Assembly: GCF_900070365.1 (NCBI RefSeq)
Contig: NZ_LN850107.1
Coordinates: 3,410,001-3,474,000, forward strand
DNA from: Alloactinosynnema sp. L-07
GTDB taxonomy: Bacteria > Actinomycetota > Actinomycetes > Mycobacteriales > Pseudonocardiaceae
Direction: 5' to 3'
Length of the DNA stretch: 64,000 bases
A program made the position numbers and the translations under genes. Below are positions 1-9,022 of the stretch, one piece after another (positions within the stretch are counted from its first letter, which is position 1; each line of letters starts with the position of its first letter). The notes under the pieces are model-generated. The model did no database searches. It was not told where the DNA came from and saw only the letters and a program-made list of their open reading frames with translations.

Positions 1-1
1 T

Positions 2-43
2 CTCGACGCGGCGGAGCTTGGCGTGCGTCTGCTCATCGCCTGA
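2..43 (+). CDS. C-terminal end of an unidentified protein (partial)
   Basis: The first bases read in frame as LDAAELGVRLLIA followed by TGA, with GC-rich third positions. This looks like the tail of a plus-strand gene entering from the left and converging on the MFS gene whose stop lies 14 bp further on. Too short to identify. Confidence 0.35.
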   Translation, partial: LDAAELGVRLLIA

Positions 44-57
44 ACCGGTCGTCCCGC

Positions 58-1329
58 CTACGACGCCTGCTCGCGGGTGGGCATGTCCTTGAGGCGGGGG
101 ATGGCGGAGAGCACGATCGGCAGCGCGGCGAGCAGGAAGCCGACCGCCGCCACCCACAGGCCCGCGCGCAGGCCGAGGTAGCCGCCGACGACACCGCCCG
201 CGATGGCGCCCGTCGTGCCGATCCCCCACATGATGGTGCGCATCCCCGCGGTCATCCGGCCCATGAGCGCCTGTGGCGTCACCGCCTGGCGCAGGCTTGT
301 CCCCGCGACGTTCGACACCGCCAGCCCCGCGCGCATGAGGAAGAAGCCCGCGGTGACGCCGATGACGATGGTGAGGGTCGACCCGGCCGCCGCCGGGATG
401 AGCAGCGGGCCCGCGTACCCGACGGCCACAGCGCCGACGTACACCTTGCCGAACGGGAACCGTCTGACCAAAGTGGACGCGACGGCGGCGCCGAGCACGC
501 CGCCGATGGCACTCATCGCGACGATCAGGCCGATCAGGCCGGGGCTGAAGTGCAGTTCGCGGACGGCGTAGATGACGAACAGGGCCTCCACGAACATGTA
601 GCAGAAGTTGAACGCCGCGCCCGCCACGGCCAGCACGCGCAGGTAGGGCTGGCCGACGATGAACTTGACGCCTTCGGCGATCTCCTTGCCGATGTGCCGT
701 TTGGGTGACGGCGTTACGACCTCCGGCACCCGGATGAACCACAGCGACACCACCGACACCAGGTACGACCCCGCGTTCGCGACGAGCGCGAGGGGCGCGG
801 TGAGCCACTGCACGAGCAGGCCGCCCAGGCCGGGCCCCGCGAACTCGGCGGCCGACGACGAGGCCGAGACCCGGCCGTTGGCCGCGACCAAGTGCTCCTG
901 GCTGACGATGACCGGCACGTACGACAGCCAGCACACCTCGAACAGCACCGTGCACACGCCGATGACCAGCACGATCGCGGCCAGCGCGGGCAGGGTCAGC
1001 GCGTCCAGCGCGGCCAGGATCGGGACCAGGCCGACGAGTACGGCGCGGACCAGGTTCGCGTAGATCATCAGCGGCCGCTTGGCCTTGCGGTCGGCGAGCA
1101 CGCCGAACGGCAGGGCTAAGAACAGGAACGGCAGGAACGCGAACGAGCGCAGCAGACCCAGCTGCTCGGGGGTGACCTGCAGGACGAGTACCGCGGTCAG
1201 CGGCAGGGCCAGGTTGGTGACCTGCACGCCGAACAGCGAGACCGTCTCGCCGAACCAGAACCGGCTGAAGTTCCGGTTCCGCCACAGGGTTTGCGGGTGG
1301 AGGGCCTCCGGGTCACGAACTTCAGTCAC
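58..1329 (-). CDS. MFS exporter (EntS/MFS_3-like), probable metallophore exporter
   Basis: Major facilitator of about 423 residues with the 12 hydrophobic segments expected of the family. The N-terminus contains the typical NRNFSRFWFGETVSLFG entry and a GVLADRKAKRP loop after helix 2, as in EntS-like siderophore and drug exporters. I place the start at GTG 1329, because a GAGG lies 5 bp upstream; GTG 1335 is in frame but has no ribosome site. It diverges from the ABC importer operon across a spacer with two Zur-like boxes, so it is likely derepressed in zinc limitation. By context I infer that it exports the chelator made by the genes at 7.8-13.0 kb. A general multidrug role is the alternative. 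Confidence 0.85.
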   Translation of the reverse strand: MTEVRDPEALHPQTLWRNRNFSRFWFGETVSLFGVQVTNLALPLTAVLVLQVTPEQLGLLRSFAFLPFLFLALPFGVLADRKAKRPLMIYANLVRAVLVGLVPILAALDALTLPALAAIVLVIGVCTVLFEVCWLSYVPVIVSQEHLVAANGRVSASSSAAEFAGPGLGGLLVQWLTAPLALVANAGSYLVSVVSLWFIRVPEVVTPSPKRHIGKEIAEGVKFIVGQPYLRVLAVAGAAFNFCYMFVEALFVIYAVRELHFSPGLIGLIVAMSAIGGVLGAAVASTLVRRFPFGKVYVGAVAVGYAGPLLIPAAAGSTLTIVIGVTAGFFLMRAGLAVSNVAGTSLRQAVTPQALMGRMTAGMRTIMWGIGTTGAIAGGVVGGYLGLRAGLWVAAVGFLLAALPIVLSAIPRLKDMPTREQAS

Positions 1330-1396
1330 GCGCACCTCGATGCATCGGGCCCCCCTCAGGGCGAGTCGACGAACTCGCGCAGGCTAGCACAGACAA

Positions 1397-1411
1397 TGAA
1401 AACCGTTCTCA
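1397..1411. promoter_or_regulatory. Zur-like box 1
   Basis: TGAAAACCGTTCTCA is a 7-1-7 imperfect dyad close to the actinobacterial Zur consensus (TGAAAATGATTTTCA type). It sits between the divergent exporter and ABC importer genes, in AT-richer DNA than its surroundings. A Fur-family repressor of another metal is the alternative. Confidence 0.6.
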
Positions 1412-1425
1412 CATCCGAACCTTAT

Positions 1426-1440
1426 TGAAAACGATTACCC
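1426..1440. promoter_or_regulatory. Zur-like box 2
   Basis: TGAAAACGATTACCC matches the left half and centre of the Zur consensus almost perfectly; its right half is weaker. It lies 15 bp beyond box 1 and about 80 bp before the lipoprotein start, so one pair of sites could control both divergent transcripts. Confidence 0.6.
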
Positions 1441-1517
1441 TTTGCGTTACGGTCGCGGCGCTCAGAGGTTCGCAAGGCAGGCCAAGGCATTGCCGAAACA
1501 ACGAGGAGTACGGACAC

Positions 1518-3197
1518 ATGGAGTTTCGGCGCAAGGCCGTCGCGCTGGGCGGCGCTGTGCTCGCCGCGGTGCTGGCGGTGTCGGGATGCGCGGCGACCGG
1601 ATCGGCACCCGCCGCGCCCGGTCCGGCGGCGGGCGGGAAGCCGGATGTCAACGCCCAGCCCAGGTCCGCGCTGCGCGAGGGCGGCGACCTGCGGGTGCCG
1701 ATCGACGCGCTGCCTGCCAATTTCAACCCCAAGCAGGTCAACGGCGCCAGGGTGGTCAACTATCAGCTGGCCGAGGCGATCCTGCCCAGCGCGTTCCTCG
1801 ACGGCGCCGACGGCATTCCTTTGCTCAACAAGGCGTTCTTCGACAAGATCGAACTGGTGTCCACCGCGCCGCAGGTCGTGCGCTACACCATCGCGCCCGC
1901 CGCCAAATGGAGCAACGGAAGGCCGCTCACCTGGACGGACCTGCACGGCCATTGGCTTGCGCTGCGCGGAGAGGACAAGCGGTTCGAGGTGAACAACCAC
2001 GTCGGCTACCGCGACGTCGCGAGCGTCGAGCGCGGCGGGTCGGACCGGGAGGCGGTGCTCACCTTCGCCCGCCCGTTCGCCGACTGGCCCGGCTTGTTCC
2101 GCCCGCTGGTGCCCGCGGAGCTGACCGCGAGCCCGGAGGCGTTCAACAAGTCGTGGCTCACCGGGCCTACGGTGACGGCTGGGCCGTTCGAGGTGGCGAC
2201 CGTTGACACCACGGCCAAGACGGTCACCCTGCGTCGCAACGCCCAGTGGTGGCAGGAGAAGCCGCCGCTGGACCGGATCATCTTCCGCGTGCTCGCCCCG
2301 TCCGCGCGGGCCGACGAACTGGCCAACCACGGCATCGACCTGTATCCGATCGGCGGTGACATCGATCTCTTCACCCGCGCCAAGGCCATGCCGGACGTGG
2401 AGATCCGGCAGGCCACCGAACGGCGCGCGGGCCAGCTGACGTTCAACGGCGCCGACGGCGCGCTGCTGGCAGACGAGAAGCTGCGCACCGCGATCGCCCA
2501 GGGCGTCGACCCGCAGGCCGTCACGAAGGTGCTGGTCGGCCCGATGGCGCCGGGCGCGAAGGCGGTCGGCAACCACATCGTCCCGCCCGGATACGCGGGC
2601 CACAAGGACAACTCTGGGGTGCTGCCCTTCGACGCGGCCGCCGCGCGGGGCGCGCTCGACTCGCTCGGCTGGAAGCTGGACGGAAGTGTGCGGGTCAAGG
2701 ACGGCAAGCCGCTGAGCCTGCGATTCGTGGTGCAGGCGACGCCGACCGGGCGGACGGTGTCCGGCGTGATCACCGAGCAGCTCGCCGCGATCGGCGTGCT
2801 GGCGAAGGTCGAGTCGGTGCCGACAGAACGGTTCCAGGACACCTACCTGCTGCCGGGCAACTTCGACATCATCGCGTTCGAGTGGACGAAGTCGCCGTAT
2901 CCGATCTCGCATGACCGGCCGGTGTTCCAGAAGCCGGTGGGAGACAAGGCGGGCAACAACTTCGGTCGGATCCACATCGCCGAGATCGACGGGCTCTACG
3001 ACAGCGCGATCGCCGAGTTCGACCCAGCCAAGCGCGCCGAGCTGGCCGACCGGATCGACGTGCTGGCCTGGAAGCACGCCCACCACCTGCCGCTGTACCC
3101 GGAGTCGGGCGCGTACGCGGTGCGCAAGGACCTGGCCAACTACGGCGCCCGCGGGCTGGGGGTCTACGGGTTCGCCGTGGCCGGGTTCATGAAGTGA
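1518..3197 (+). CDS. ABC transporter substrate-binding lipoprotein (SBP_bac_5 family)
   Basis: Periplasmic-type binding protein of 559 residues in the dipeptide/oligopeptide/nickel family. The start ATG 1518 is preceded by GAGGAG at about 10 bp. A signal peptide with basic RRK and a hydrophobic stretch ends in the lipobox LAVSGC, so Cys24 is the predicted lipidation site. It is the first gene of an operon with two permeases and a fused ATPase; the next gene overlaps its stop by 4 bp. Family members carry peptides or metal-chelator complexes. The Zur-like boxes upstream make uptake of a zinc-loaded small chelator the best guess. A plain peptide importer cannot be excluded. Confidence 0.85.
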   Translation: MEFRRKAVALGGAVLAAVLAVSGCAATGSAPAAPGPAAGGKPDVNAQPRSALREGGDLRVPIDALPANFNPKQVNGARVVNYQLAEAILPSAFLDGADGIPLLNKAFFDKIELVSTAPQVVRYTIAPAAKWSNGRPLTWTDLHGHWLALRGEDKRFEVNNHVGYRDVASVERGGSDREAVLTFARPFADWPGLFRPLVPAELTASPEAFNKSWLTGPTVTAGPFEVATVDTTAKTVTLRRNAQWWQEKPPLDRIIFRVLAPSARADELANHGIDLYPIGGDIDLFTRAKAMPDVEIRQATERRAGQLTFNGADGALLADEKLRTAIAQGVDPQAVTKVLVGPMAPGAKAVGNHIVPPGYAGHKDNSGVLPFDAAAARGALDSLGWKLDGSVRVKDGKPLSLRFVVQATPTGRTVSGVITEQLAAIGVLAKVESVPTERFQDTYLLPGNFDIIAFEWTKSPYPISHDRPVFQKPVGDKAGNNFGRIHIAEIDGLYDSAIAEFDPAKRAELADRIDVLAWKHAHHLPLYPESGAYAVRKDLANYGARGLGVYGFAVAGFMK

Positions 3198-4168
3198 CGC
3201 CGCGGCTCATCGGCAGACTCGGCGGGCGGGTCGCGCTGTGCCTGGCCACGACGTTCCTCACGTTCCTGTTGGCCTCGCTCAGTTTCGACCCGCTCGCCGA
3301 GCTGCGCGCCACCCAGCCGCCCACCCCGCAGGAGGTGTTGGACGCGCGGTCGGCCGCGTTGGGTCTCGACGAGCCGATCCCGCTGCGGTTCCTGCACTGG
3401 CTGGCGGGCGTCCCGGCGGGCGACTTCGGCCTCACCGTCGGCGGCGCCGACATCGCCGACGAGGTGTGGCGGCGGGCCGGTACCAGCCTGCGTTTGTTCG
3501 CCCCGGGCAGCGTGCTGGCGGTGGTGCTGGGCATCGCGCTCGGCGTGTGGGGCGCGCTGCGCGCGCGGCGGCTGTCGGACCAGCTGTCGATGTTCGGGGC
3601 GCTGGTGCTGCTGGCGATCCCCGTGTTCGTGCTCGGGACGCTGCTGAAGATGCTGTGGCTGCCGATGAACCAGGCCGCGGGCACCGACCTGCTTCCGTTC
3701 TCCGGCGAGACCACGCCCGGCTCGGCGCTGACGGGCTGGGCCGACATCGGCGACCGGGTCCGGCACCTGGTGCTGCCGACGATCACCATCGCCCTGCCCC
3801 AGATCGCCTTCTACAGCCGCTACCAGCGCGCCGCCATGCTTGAGGTGCTCAACAGCGACTTCCTGCGCGCCGCAAGGGCGAAGGGCCTGCGACGCGGCCA
3901 GGCGGTGCGCGGGCACGGGCTGCGGATGACCCTGATCCCGATGACCGCCCTGGTCGCGTTCAGCTTCGGCCTGCACCTGGCGGGCGGCGTGTTCACCGAA
4001 CGTGTCTTCGGCTGGCACGGCCTGGGCGACTGGATGCTGTCGAGCATCAGCGAACAGGACGCGATGGTGGTGGCCACTACGACACTGCTGCTGGCGGTGC
4101 TGGTGGCCGTGGTCGGCTGGCTGGCCGACATCGCCCTGACCCTGCTCGACCCCAGGACTCGCACATGA
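3194..4168 (+). CDS. ABC transporter permease, DppB/OppB type
   Basis: Inner-membrane permease of 324 residues, with one N-terminal membrane helix followed by an extracytoplasmic loop and a block of helices in the order expected for DppB-like proteins. The EAA-type coupling loop is visible as LRAARAKGLRRGQAVRGHGL near residues 230-250. The GTG start at 3194 overlaps the lipoprotein stop (GTGA), which implies translational coupling. It pairs with the next permease to form the membrane channel of the importer. Confidence 0.87.
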   Translation: MTPRLIGRLGGRVALCLATTFLTFLLASLSFDPLAELRATQPPTPQEVLDARSAALGLDEPIPLRFLHWLAGVPAGDFGLTVGGADIADEVWRRAGTSLRLFAPGSVLAVVLGIALGVWGALRARRLSDQLSMFGALVLLAIPVFVLGTLLKMLWLPMNQAAGTDLLPFSGETTPGSALTGWADIGDRVRHLVLPTITIALPQIAFYSRYQRAAMLEVLNSDFLRAARAKGLRRGQAVRGHGLRMTLIPMTALVAFSFGLHLAGGVFTERVFGWHGLGDWMLSSISEQDAMVVATTTLLLAVLVAVVGWLADIALTLLDPRTRT

Positions 4169-4974
4169 CGACCACCCAGCGCCGCACTCTCGCGGTGGGC
4201 GTGGGCCTGCTGCTCGCCTTGGCCGCGGCGGCCGTCATCGGGCCCGCCCTGTCGCCATACGACTACGCCCAACAGAACCTCGACGCGATCTTCGCCCCGC
4301 CATCGCTCGCCCACCCGCTCGGCACGGCCCGGCTGGGCGAGGACGTGCTCATCCAGTGCCTGCGCGGCCTGCAGAAGTCGCTCGTGCTCGGGCTGCTCGC
4401 GGCCGTGGTCACGACCGTGCTCTCGGCGGTGGTGGGCACACTCGCGGGGTACCTGGGCGGCCTGGCCGACCGGGTGCTGATGACGGTGGTGGACGTTCTG
4501 CTCGTCCTGCCGTCGATCCTCATCGTGGCGGTCGTCTCGCCCACGCTGCGCGGGCAGTCCTGGCTGGTCCTGGTCGTGCCGATCGCGGCGTTCCAATGGA
4601 TGCTGACGGCGCGCGCCCTGCGAGCCAGGGCGCGGGCGCTGCGGTCGTCGGGGTTCGTCGTGGCCGCCGAGAACATGGGCGCGTCCGTGCCGAGGGTGGT
4701 GGTCCGCCACCTGCTGCCGCAGATGCTGCCGCTGCTGGCCATCGACTGCACGATGAACGTCGCGACCGCGATCCTCGCCGAGGCGGGGCTGAGCTACTTC
4801 GGGTTCGGGGTGCAGCCGCCGGACGTCTCGCTCGGCTCGCTGGTGGCGGCGGGCACCGGCTCGGCGCTCACATTCCCCTGGGTCTTCCTCGCCCCCGTGG
4901 GATTTCTGGTCGTCACCGTGATCGGTGTCGGGTTGGTCGGCGAGGGGCTGCGCGGCGAAGAGGGGACGACATGA
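4165..4974 (+). CDS. ABC transporter permease, DppC/OppC type
   Basis: Second permease, 269 residues, with an N-terminal helix, a short segment containing HPLGTARLGEDVL (typical of DppC, HPLGTDxxGRD), and a coupling loop VAAENMGASVPRVVVRHLLP. The ATG start overlaps the previous stop by 4 bp. Its own stop overlaps the ATG of a short duplicated fragment. The C-terminal GLRGEEGTT sequence is the source of one half of the duplicated segment just downstream. Confidence 0.87.
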   Translation: MTTTQRRTLAVGVGLLLALAAAAVIGPALSPYDYAQQNLDAIFAPPSLAHPLGTARLGEDVLIQCLRGLQKSLVLGLLAAVVTTVLSAVVGTLAGYLGGLADRVLMTVVDVLLVLPSILIVAVVSPTLRGQSWLVLVVPIAAFQWMLTARALRARARALRSSGFVVAAENMGASVPRVVVRHLLPQMLPLLAIDCTMNVATAILAEAGLSYFGFGVQPPDVSLGSLVAAGTGSALTFPWVFLAPVGFLVVTVIGVGLVGEGLRGEEGTT

Positions 4975-5114
4975 CCGCTCTGCTGACGATCGGGGACCTA
5001 GCGGTGGCTTTCGGCGCGCGCCGCGTGGTGGAAGGCCTCGACCTGACGGTCGACAGCGGTGAATCCACCGCCCTAGTCGGCGAGAGTCTGCGCGGCGAGG
5101 AGGGGACGGGATGA
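4971..5114 (+). pseudogene. Tandem partial duplicate: ATPase N-terminus fused to permease C-terminus (47-codon ORF)
   Basis: A 140-bp tandem duplicate of the permease/ATPase junction. The ORF starts MTALLTIGDLAVAFGARR, nearly the same as the real ATPase start MTALVEISDLAVTFGARR at 5111. At the LVG tripeptide it switches to ESLRGEEGTG, which copies the permease C-terminus. The copy keeps ATGA overlaps with both neighbours, so ribosomes could pass through it by coupling. The switch point lies where both parents share a GTCGGCG-type stretch, consistent with a slip or recombination at short homology. It lacks Walker motifs and cannot be an ATPase. Differences between the copies (about 10-15%) show it is not brand new. 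Confidence 0.8.
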
Positions 5115-6871
5115 CCGCTCTGGTGGAGATCAGCGACCTGGCCGTGACGTTCGGCGCGCGCCGCGTGGTGGAAGGCCTCGACCTGGCGATCGACCGGGGT
5201 GAGTCAATCGCGCTGGTCGGCGCGTCCGGGTCGGGCAAGTCGGTCACCGCGAACGCCGTGCTCGGGCTGCTGCCCGCGGCGGCGGCGGTGTCCGGGTCGG
5301 TGCGCCTGGACGGCCGCGAGTTGCTGGGCCTGCGGGACCGGGAACTGTCGGCGATCCGGGGCAGGCGGATCGCGATGGTGTATCAGGATCCACTGGCCGC
5401 GCTCACACCCGTGATCCCCGTCGGCGCGCAGATCGCCGAGGCCGTCACGGTCCACCAGCGCGGCCTGTCCCGGCGGGCCGCGCGCGAGCGGGCCGTCGAG
5501 TTGCTGGAGCTGGTGGGCATCGCCGACCCCGGCCGCCAGGCAGGCGCCCTGCCGCACGAGTTCTCCGGCGGGATGCGCCAGCGGGCGGCGATCGCGATGG
5601 CGCTGGCCAACGACCCTGACCTGATCATCGCCGACGAGCCGACCAGCGCGCTGGACGTCACCATCCAGGCCCAGATCCTCGACCTGCTCGACGACGTCCG
5701 GCGGCGCACGGGCGCCGCGCTGCTGCTGATCACCCACGATCTCGGGGTGGTCGCCCGCGCGTGCGACCGGATCGCGGTGCTGCACCATGGCCGCCTGGTC
5801 GAACACGGCGACGTCGAGCCGCTGTTCGACCGGCCCCGCAGCGCCCACCTGCGGGAGCTGCTGACCGCGCGGTCCCTGCCGACCCAGCCGCGGCGCGCGG
5901 GCGGTGCGACGGTGCTGCGGATCACCGGGCTGCGCAGGCACTTCCCGCTGCGCCGCGGCCGCGTGCTCCGCGCGGTCGACGGGGTCGACCTGGAGCTGGC
6001 GGCGGGTCAGGCCGTGGCGGTGGTCGGCGAGTCGGGCTGCGGCAAGACGACGGTGTTGCGCGAAGTCCTGCGGCTGCGGGAGCCGATGGCGGGCTCGGTG
6101 GAGGTGCTCGGCCACGACCTCGCCGCGCTGAGCCGTGCCGACCGCGCCGCGCTGCGCAGGCAGGTCCAGACGGTGCCGCAGGACCCGGCGGGATCGCTGA
6201 ACCCGCGCATGACCGTCGCCGACCTGATAGCGGAGCCGCTGCGCGTGCACGGCGAGTCCCGGGCCGCGTGCCGGGCCAGGGTCGAGGAGCTGTTGGGCCT
6301 GGTGGACCTTCCGGCCGACAGCGCGCACCGCGGGCCAACGGAGCTGTCCGGCGGCCAGCGCCAGCGGGTCGCGATCGCCCGCGCCCTGGCCCCGGCCCCG
6401 CGTCTCGTGCTGCTCGACGAGCCGGTGTCCGCGTTGGACACCGCGCTGCGGGCCGGGATCATGGACCTGCTCAATGACCTGCGCGACCGGCTCGACCTGG
6501 CGTTCCTGATGGTGTCCCACGACATCGCCACCACCCGCCGCACGGTGGAACGGGTCGCGGTGATGTACCTGGGGCGGATCGTGGAGACCGGACCGGCGCC
6601 CCTCCTCGACGCCGCGCTGCACCCGTACACACGGGCGCTCGTGGCGGCGACGCCGCTGCTCGACGTACGCGCCGAGCGGGCCAGGACGCGGCACACGCTG
6701 CGCGGGGAGATCCCGAACCCGGCCGAGCGAATCGAGGGGTGCGCGTTCCGCTTCCGCTGTCCGGTGTTCGCGGAGCTGTGCGGGGCTGACCGGAGGCGGT
6801 GCGAGCGGGTGGCGCCGCAGCTGCTACCGGTAGGCGGGCAGCGGGTGGCGTGCCACCACCTACCCGGCTGA
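5111..6871 (+). CDS. Fused double ATP-binding protein of dipeptide-type ABC transporter (DppD-DppF)
   Basis: 586 residues with two complete ABC cassettes in one chain. The first has Walker A GASGSGKS, signature FSGGMRQR and Walker B LIIADEPTSALD. The second has GESGCGKT, LSGGQRQR and LVLLDEPVSALD. A Cys-rich tail (CAFRFRCPVFAELC) matches the oligopeptide/dipeptide C-terminal domain. It powers the importer formed by the three genes before it. The start ATG 5111 follows GAGGAGGGG and overlaps the stop of the duplicated fragment. Degenerate copies of the 3' end of this gene continue for about 300 bp downstream. Confidence 0.9.
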   Translation: MTALVEISDLAVTFGARRVVEGLDLAIDRGESIALVGASGSGKSVTANAVLGLLPAAAAVSGSVRLDGRELLGLRDRELSAIRGRRIAMVYQDPLAALTPVIPVGAQIAEAVTVHQRGLSRRAARERAVELLELVGIADPGRQAGALPHEFSGGMRQRAAIAMALANDPDLIIADEPTSALDVTIQAQILDLLDDVRRRTGAALLLITHDLGVVARACDRIAVLHHGRLVEHGDVEPLFDRPRSAHLRELLTARSLPTQPRRAGGATVLRITGLRRHFPLRRGRVLRAVDGVDLELAAGQAVAVVGESGCGKTTVLREVLRLREPMAGSVEVLGHDLAALSRADRAALRRQVQTVPQDPAGSLNPRMTVADLIAEPLRVHGESRAACRARVEELLGLVDLPADSAHRGPTELSGGQRQRVAIARALAPAPRLVLLDEPVSALDTALRAGIMDLLNDLRDRLDLAFLMVSHDIATTRRTVERVAVMYLGRIVETGPAPLLDAALHPYTRALVAATPLLDVRAERARTRHTLRGEIPNPAERIEGCAFRFRCPVFAELCGADRRRCERVAPQLLPVGGQRVACHHLPG

Positions 6872-7206
6872 GCCCCGGCGGAGCGGACCGACGGATGCGC
6901 GTTCCGCTTCCGCCGGCTGTGTTCGCGCAGCTGCATGGCGCCGACCGGCAGGCAGGCGAGCGGATGGCGTACCACCGCGTACCCGGTCAAGCCCGGCGAA
7001 GCGGACCGACGAGCGCGCGCTCGGTCTGTGTTCGCGCAACTGCACGACGCTGTGTCCACGAACGTTGCCAGGCTCTCGACGGCCCAGCTTCCCGCAGGCC
7101 GCACCGCCGAAACGCCCAAGTACACCCAGTACGAGCGGCATTCCGGCGGCACGCCCAGCGGAAACCTGGATCCGCCGATAGCCCGACAACGCTCATGGAC
7201 ACAGCA
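6872..7206 (+). repeat. Degenerate tandem repeats of the ATPase 3' end; no intact gene
   Basis: This 335-bp stretch holds at least two decayed copies of the 3' end of the ATPase gene. GCGCGTTCCGCTTCCGC recurs at about 6736 and 6897. TGTTCGCGCA(G/A)CTGCA recurs at 6919 and 7028, and the ending CCACC..CTACCCGG/CCACCGCGTACCCGG recurs at 6855 and 6973. Unit length is about 110-160 bp because of internal deletions. No ORF here has convincing coding character. The repeats abut a truncated ATP-grasp gene on the other strand, so this looks like a recombination scar between the two convergent operons. Confidence 0.65.
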
Positions 7207-7679
7207 TTAGAACTGCCCGAGCGCGGCTTGAGCACGACGGGCCAGCCGTGTTCCCCGGCGAACCCGACAACGTCGGCCGCGGACTCGGCAGGGGCGAACG
7301 CGGGCACGTCCACGCCCGCCGCCGCCACCGTCCGGCACATCGCCGGCTTGTCCCGGAACAGCGCCACCTCGGCCTCGGTCGGCCCGGCGCAACCCCACTC
7401 CGCGCGCAGCCGGGCCGCGACCATCAGGTCGTCCTCCTTGAGCGCGACGACCCCGGTCGGCGGGTCCCAGCGGGTCGCCAACGCCCGCACCTCGGCCAGT
7501 ACGGCGGGCAGGTCGTCGGTGGCGGGCACGACGACGACCTCGGCGGCGTTCGGCGGCACCGAGTCGACGCCGACGTCGGTCGTCACATAGGTGACCGCGT
7601 GCCGGTCGTGGTCGAGGTGGCGGGCGTACTCGGCGTACCGGTCGCGCCAGCGGTGCGGCACGACGATATGTGGTGTCAC
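7207..7679 (-). pseudogene. Truncated ATP-grasp protein
   Basis: Reading from GTG 7679, the product begins TPHIVVPHRWRDRYAEY and continues through a typical ATP-grasp N-terminal and central part, with FRDKPAMCRTVAAAGVDVP and WPVVLKPRSGSSN. About 155 residues in, after SNAV, the similarity stops where the decayed repeats begin. The frame stays open to 6987 but encodes repeat-derived sequence. The catalytic C-terminal half (Mg-binding E/N motif) is missing, so it should be inactive. It lies about 100 bp downstream of an intact ATP-grasp gene and was probably a fifth gene of that operon. Expression as a short folded domain is possible but unlikely. Confidence 0.7.
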
Positions 7680-7779
7680 CCGCACCTGCCCCGGCTCCGG
7701 TCCCACCCGCCCCCCACCGGTTCCACCGCCTGCCCCGCCCGCACCAGTCCTGGCGCCGGATCCGTCGAACCAGGAGGTG

Positions 7780-9021
7780 TCACGACTCGGCGATCTGGTA
7801 GAAGCCGTGTCCGTCCAGGTAGTTGACGGCGCGGAAGTCGTCGGCGACGACCTCGGCCAGCGGGTGCGCCAGCCCGATCATCAGCGGCTCGGTCGAGTCG
7901 TCGACCGTGCGCGGCAGCCACTCCCCCGGATTCACGCCCACGTGTGCCTTGTGGAAGCTCGGCAGGTCGCGGACCTGGTCCAGCAGCGGATATCCCACCA
8001 GCGTTCCCTCCACCGGGGACGTCAGATAGGCCATGACGACGTGCCGCTCGACCGTGTGCGGACGCTGGTACCGCTCGGCGAACCTTTCCGGCGCGAGGTA
8101 TGCGTCGACCGTCCACTCCAGTTGGGACTCCCCACCCGCGAGCGTCGCGTAGTGCGCGGCGCCGCCGCCGCACAGCCGGATGCCCGCCTCGACCAGGCAC
8201 GGCCCGTCGGGAGTGCGCATGATCTCCAGGTGCGCGGGCCCGTGTCCGACACCGAGCGCGTCGAGCGCCGCCGCCGCGTAGCCGACGAGATCGGGAACGT
8301 CGGCGACCGGCACCGAGAACACCCCCGCGTGGCGGTCGACCACGCCGTTGACGGTCATCTTCGCGTAACGCCAGATGTCGGTGACCCGGTGCCTTCCCCC
8401 GCTGCTGACCGTGTTCACCGCGTACTCGGCGCCCACCAGGTACTCCTGCGCGACCACGCCGTCGTTGCGCTCGGCGAAGATGTTGGTGCTGCCCAGGATC
8501 GCCTGGTACGCCGCCACCGACTCCTCCGGCGTCGCGCAGAAGGTCACCCCGTCGTTGCCCGCGCTGCGGATCGGTTTGACCACGACCCGGCCGCCGATAC
8601 CCGCGTGCCACGCCCGCAGTTCGTCCTCCCCGGTGACCAGCAGCTGCCGGGTGGCCCGCAGGCCCGCCGCGCGCAGCGTCTCGTTCTGGGCGAACTTGTT
8701 GCGCCGCGCCGCGCTGTGGTGGGTGCCGTTGGTGGGCAGCCCCAGCGCCTCGCTGAGCTGGTCGGCCAGTTCGACACCAGGCTCACCTGCGGTGATCACA
8801 AGGTCGGGCTGGTGCTTGGCCACCGCGTCCCTGGTCGCGTCGACGTCACCGAAGTGGACGATGTTGTCGGCGAACCAACTCAGGTCGGGATGGCTGCGGT
8901 AGAACGGGAGCGCGTCCACCGTGCTCTGCACCCGCACGACCGAGGCGCCCGTGTCGAGGAACGCCACGGCCAGCGCCAGGGTCGGCGCGTAGACGTCCAC
9001 CATCACCACGGTCTTGCCCAT
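7780..9021 (-). CDS. ATP-grasp ligase, putative chelator biosynthesis
   Basis: 413-residue ATP-grasp enzyme of the carboxylate-amine ligase type, as in dapdiamide or carnosine-synthase-like ligases. Visible features are the ATP-binding strand GGRVVVKPIRSAGNDGV, FAERNDGVVAQEYLVGAEYAV and the metal-binding EIMRTPDGPCLVEAGIRLCGGG near residue 270. Such enzymes activate a carboxylate as acyl phosphate and join it to an amine. It is last intact gene of a tight operon; its start is 1 bp after the preceding stop. With a cysteine-synthase-like and a decarboxylase-like gene upstream, I infer assembly of a small amino-acid-derived metal chelator. Exact substrates are unknown. Confidence 0.8.
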   Translation of the reverse strand: MGKTVVMVDVYAPTLALAVAFLDTGASVVRVQSTVDALPFYRSHPDLSWFADNIVHFGDVDATRDAVAKHQPDLVITAGEPGVELADQLSEALGLPTNGTHHSAARRNKFAQNETLRAAGLRATRQLLVTGEDELRAWHAGIGGRVVVKPIRSAGNDGVTFCATPEESVAAYQAILGSTNIFAERNDGVVAQEYLVGAEYAVNTVSSGGRHRVTDIWRYAKMTVNGVVDRHAGVFSVPVADVPDLVGYAAAALDALGVGHGPAHLEIMRTPDGPCLVEAGIRLCGGGAAHYATLAGGESQLEWTVDAYLAPERFAERYQRPHTVERHVVMAYLTSPVEGTLVGYPLLDQVRDLPSFHKAHVGVNPGEWLPRTVDDSTEPLMIGLAHPLAEVVADDFRAVNYLDGHGFYQIAES

Positions 9022-9022
9022 C

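Noticed and set aside
1397..1440. Fur (iron) boxes
   Set aside because: TGAAAAC-type half sites fit Zur better than the GATAAT-based Fur box; kept only as an alternative.
1422..3086. 554-codon minus-strand frame opposite the binding lipoprotein
   Set aside because: Antisense shadow of a clear lipoprotein gene; no motif.
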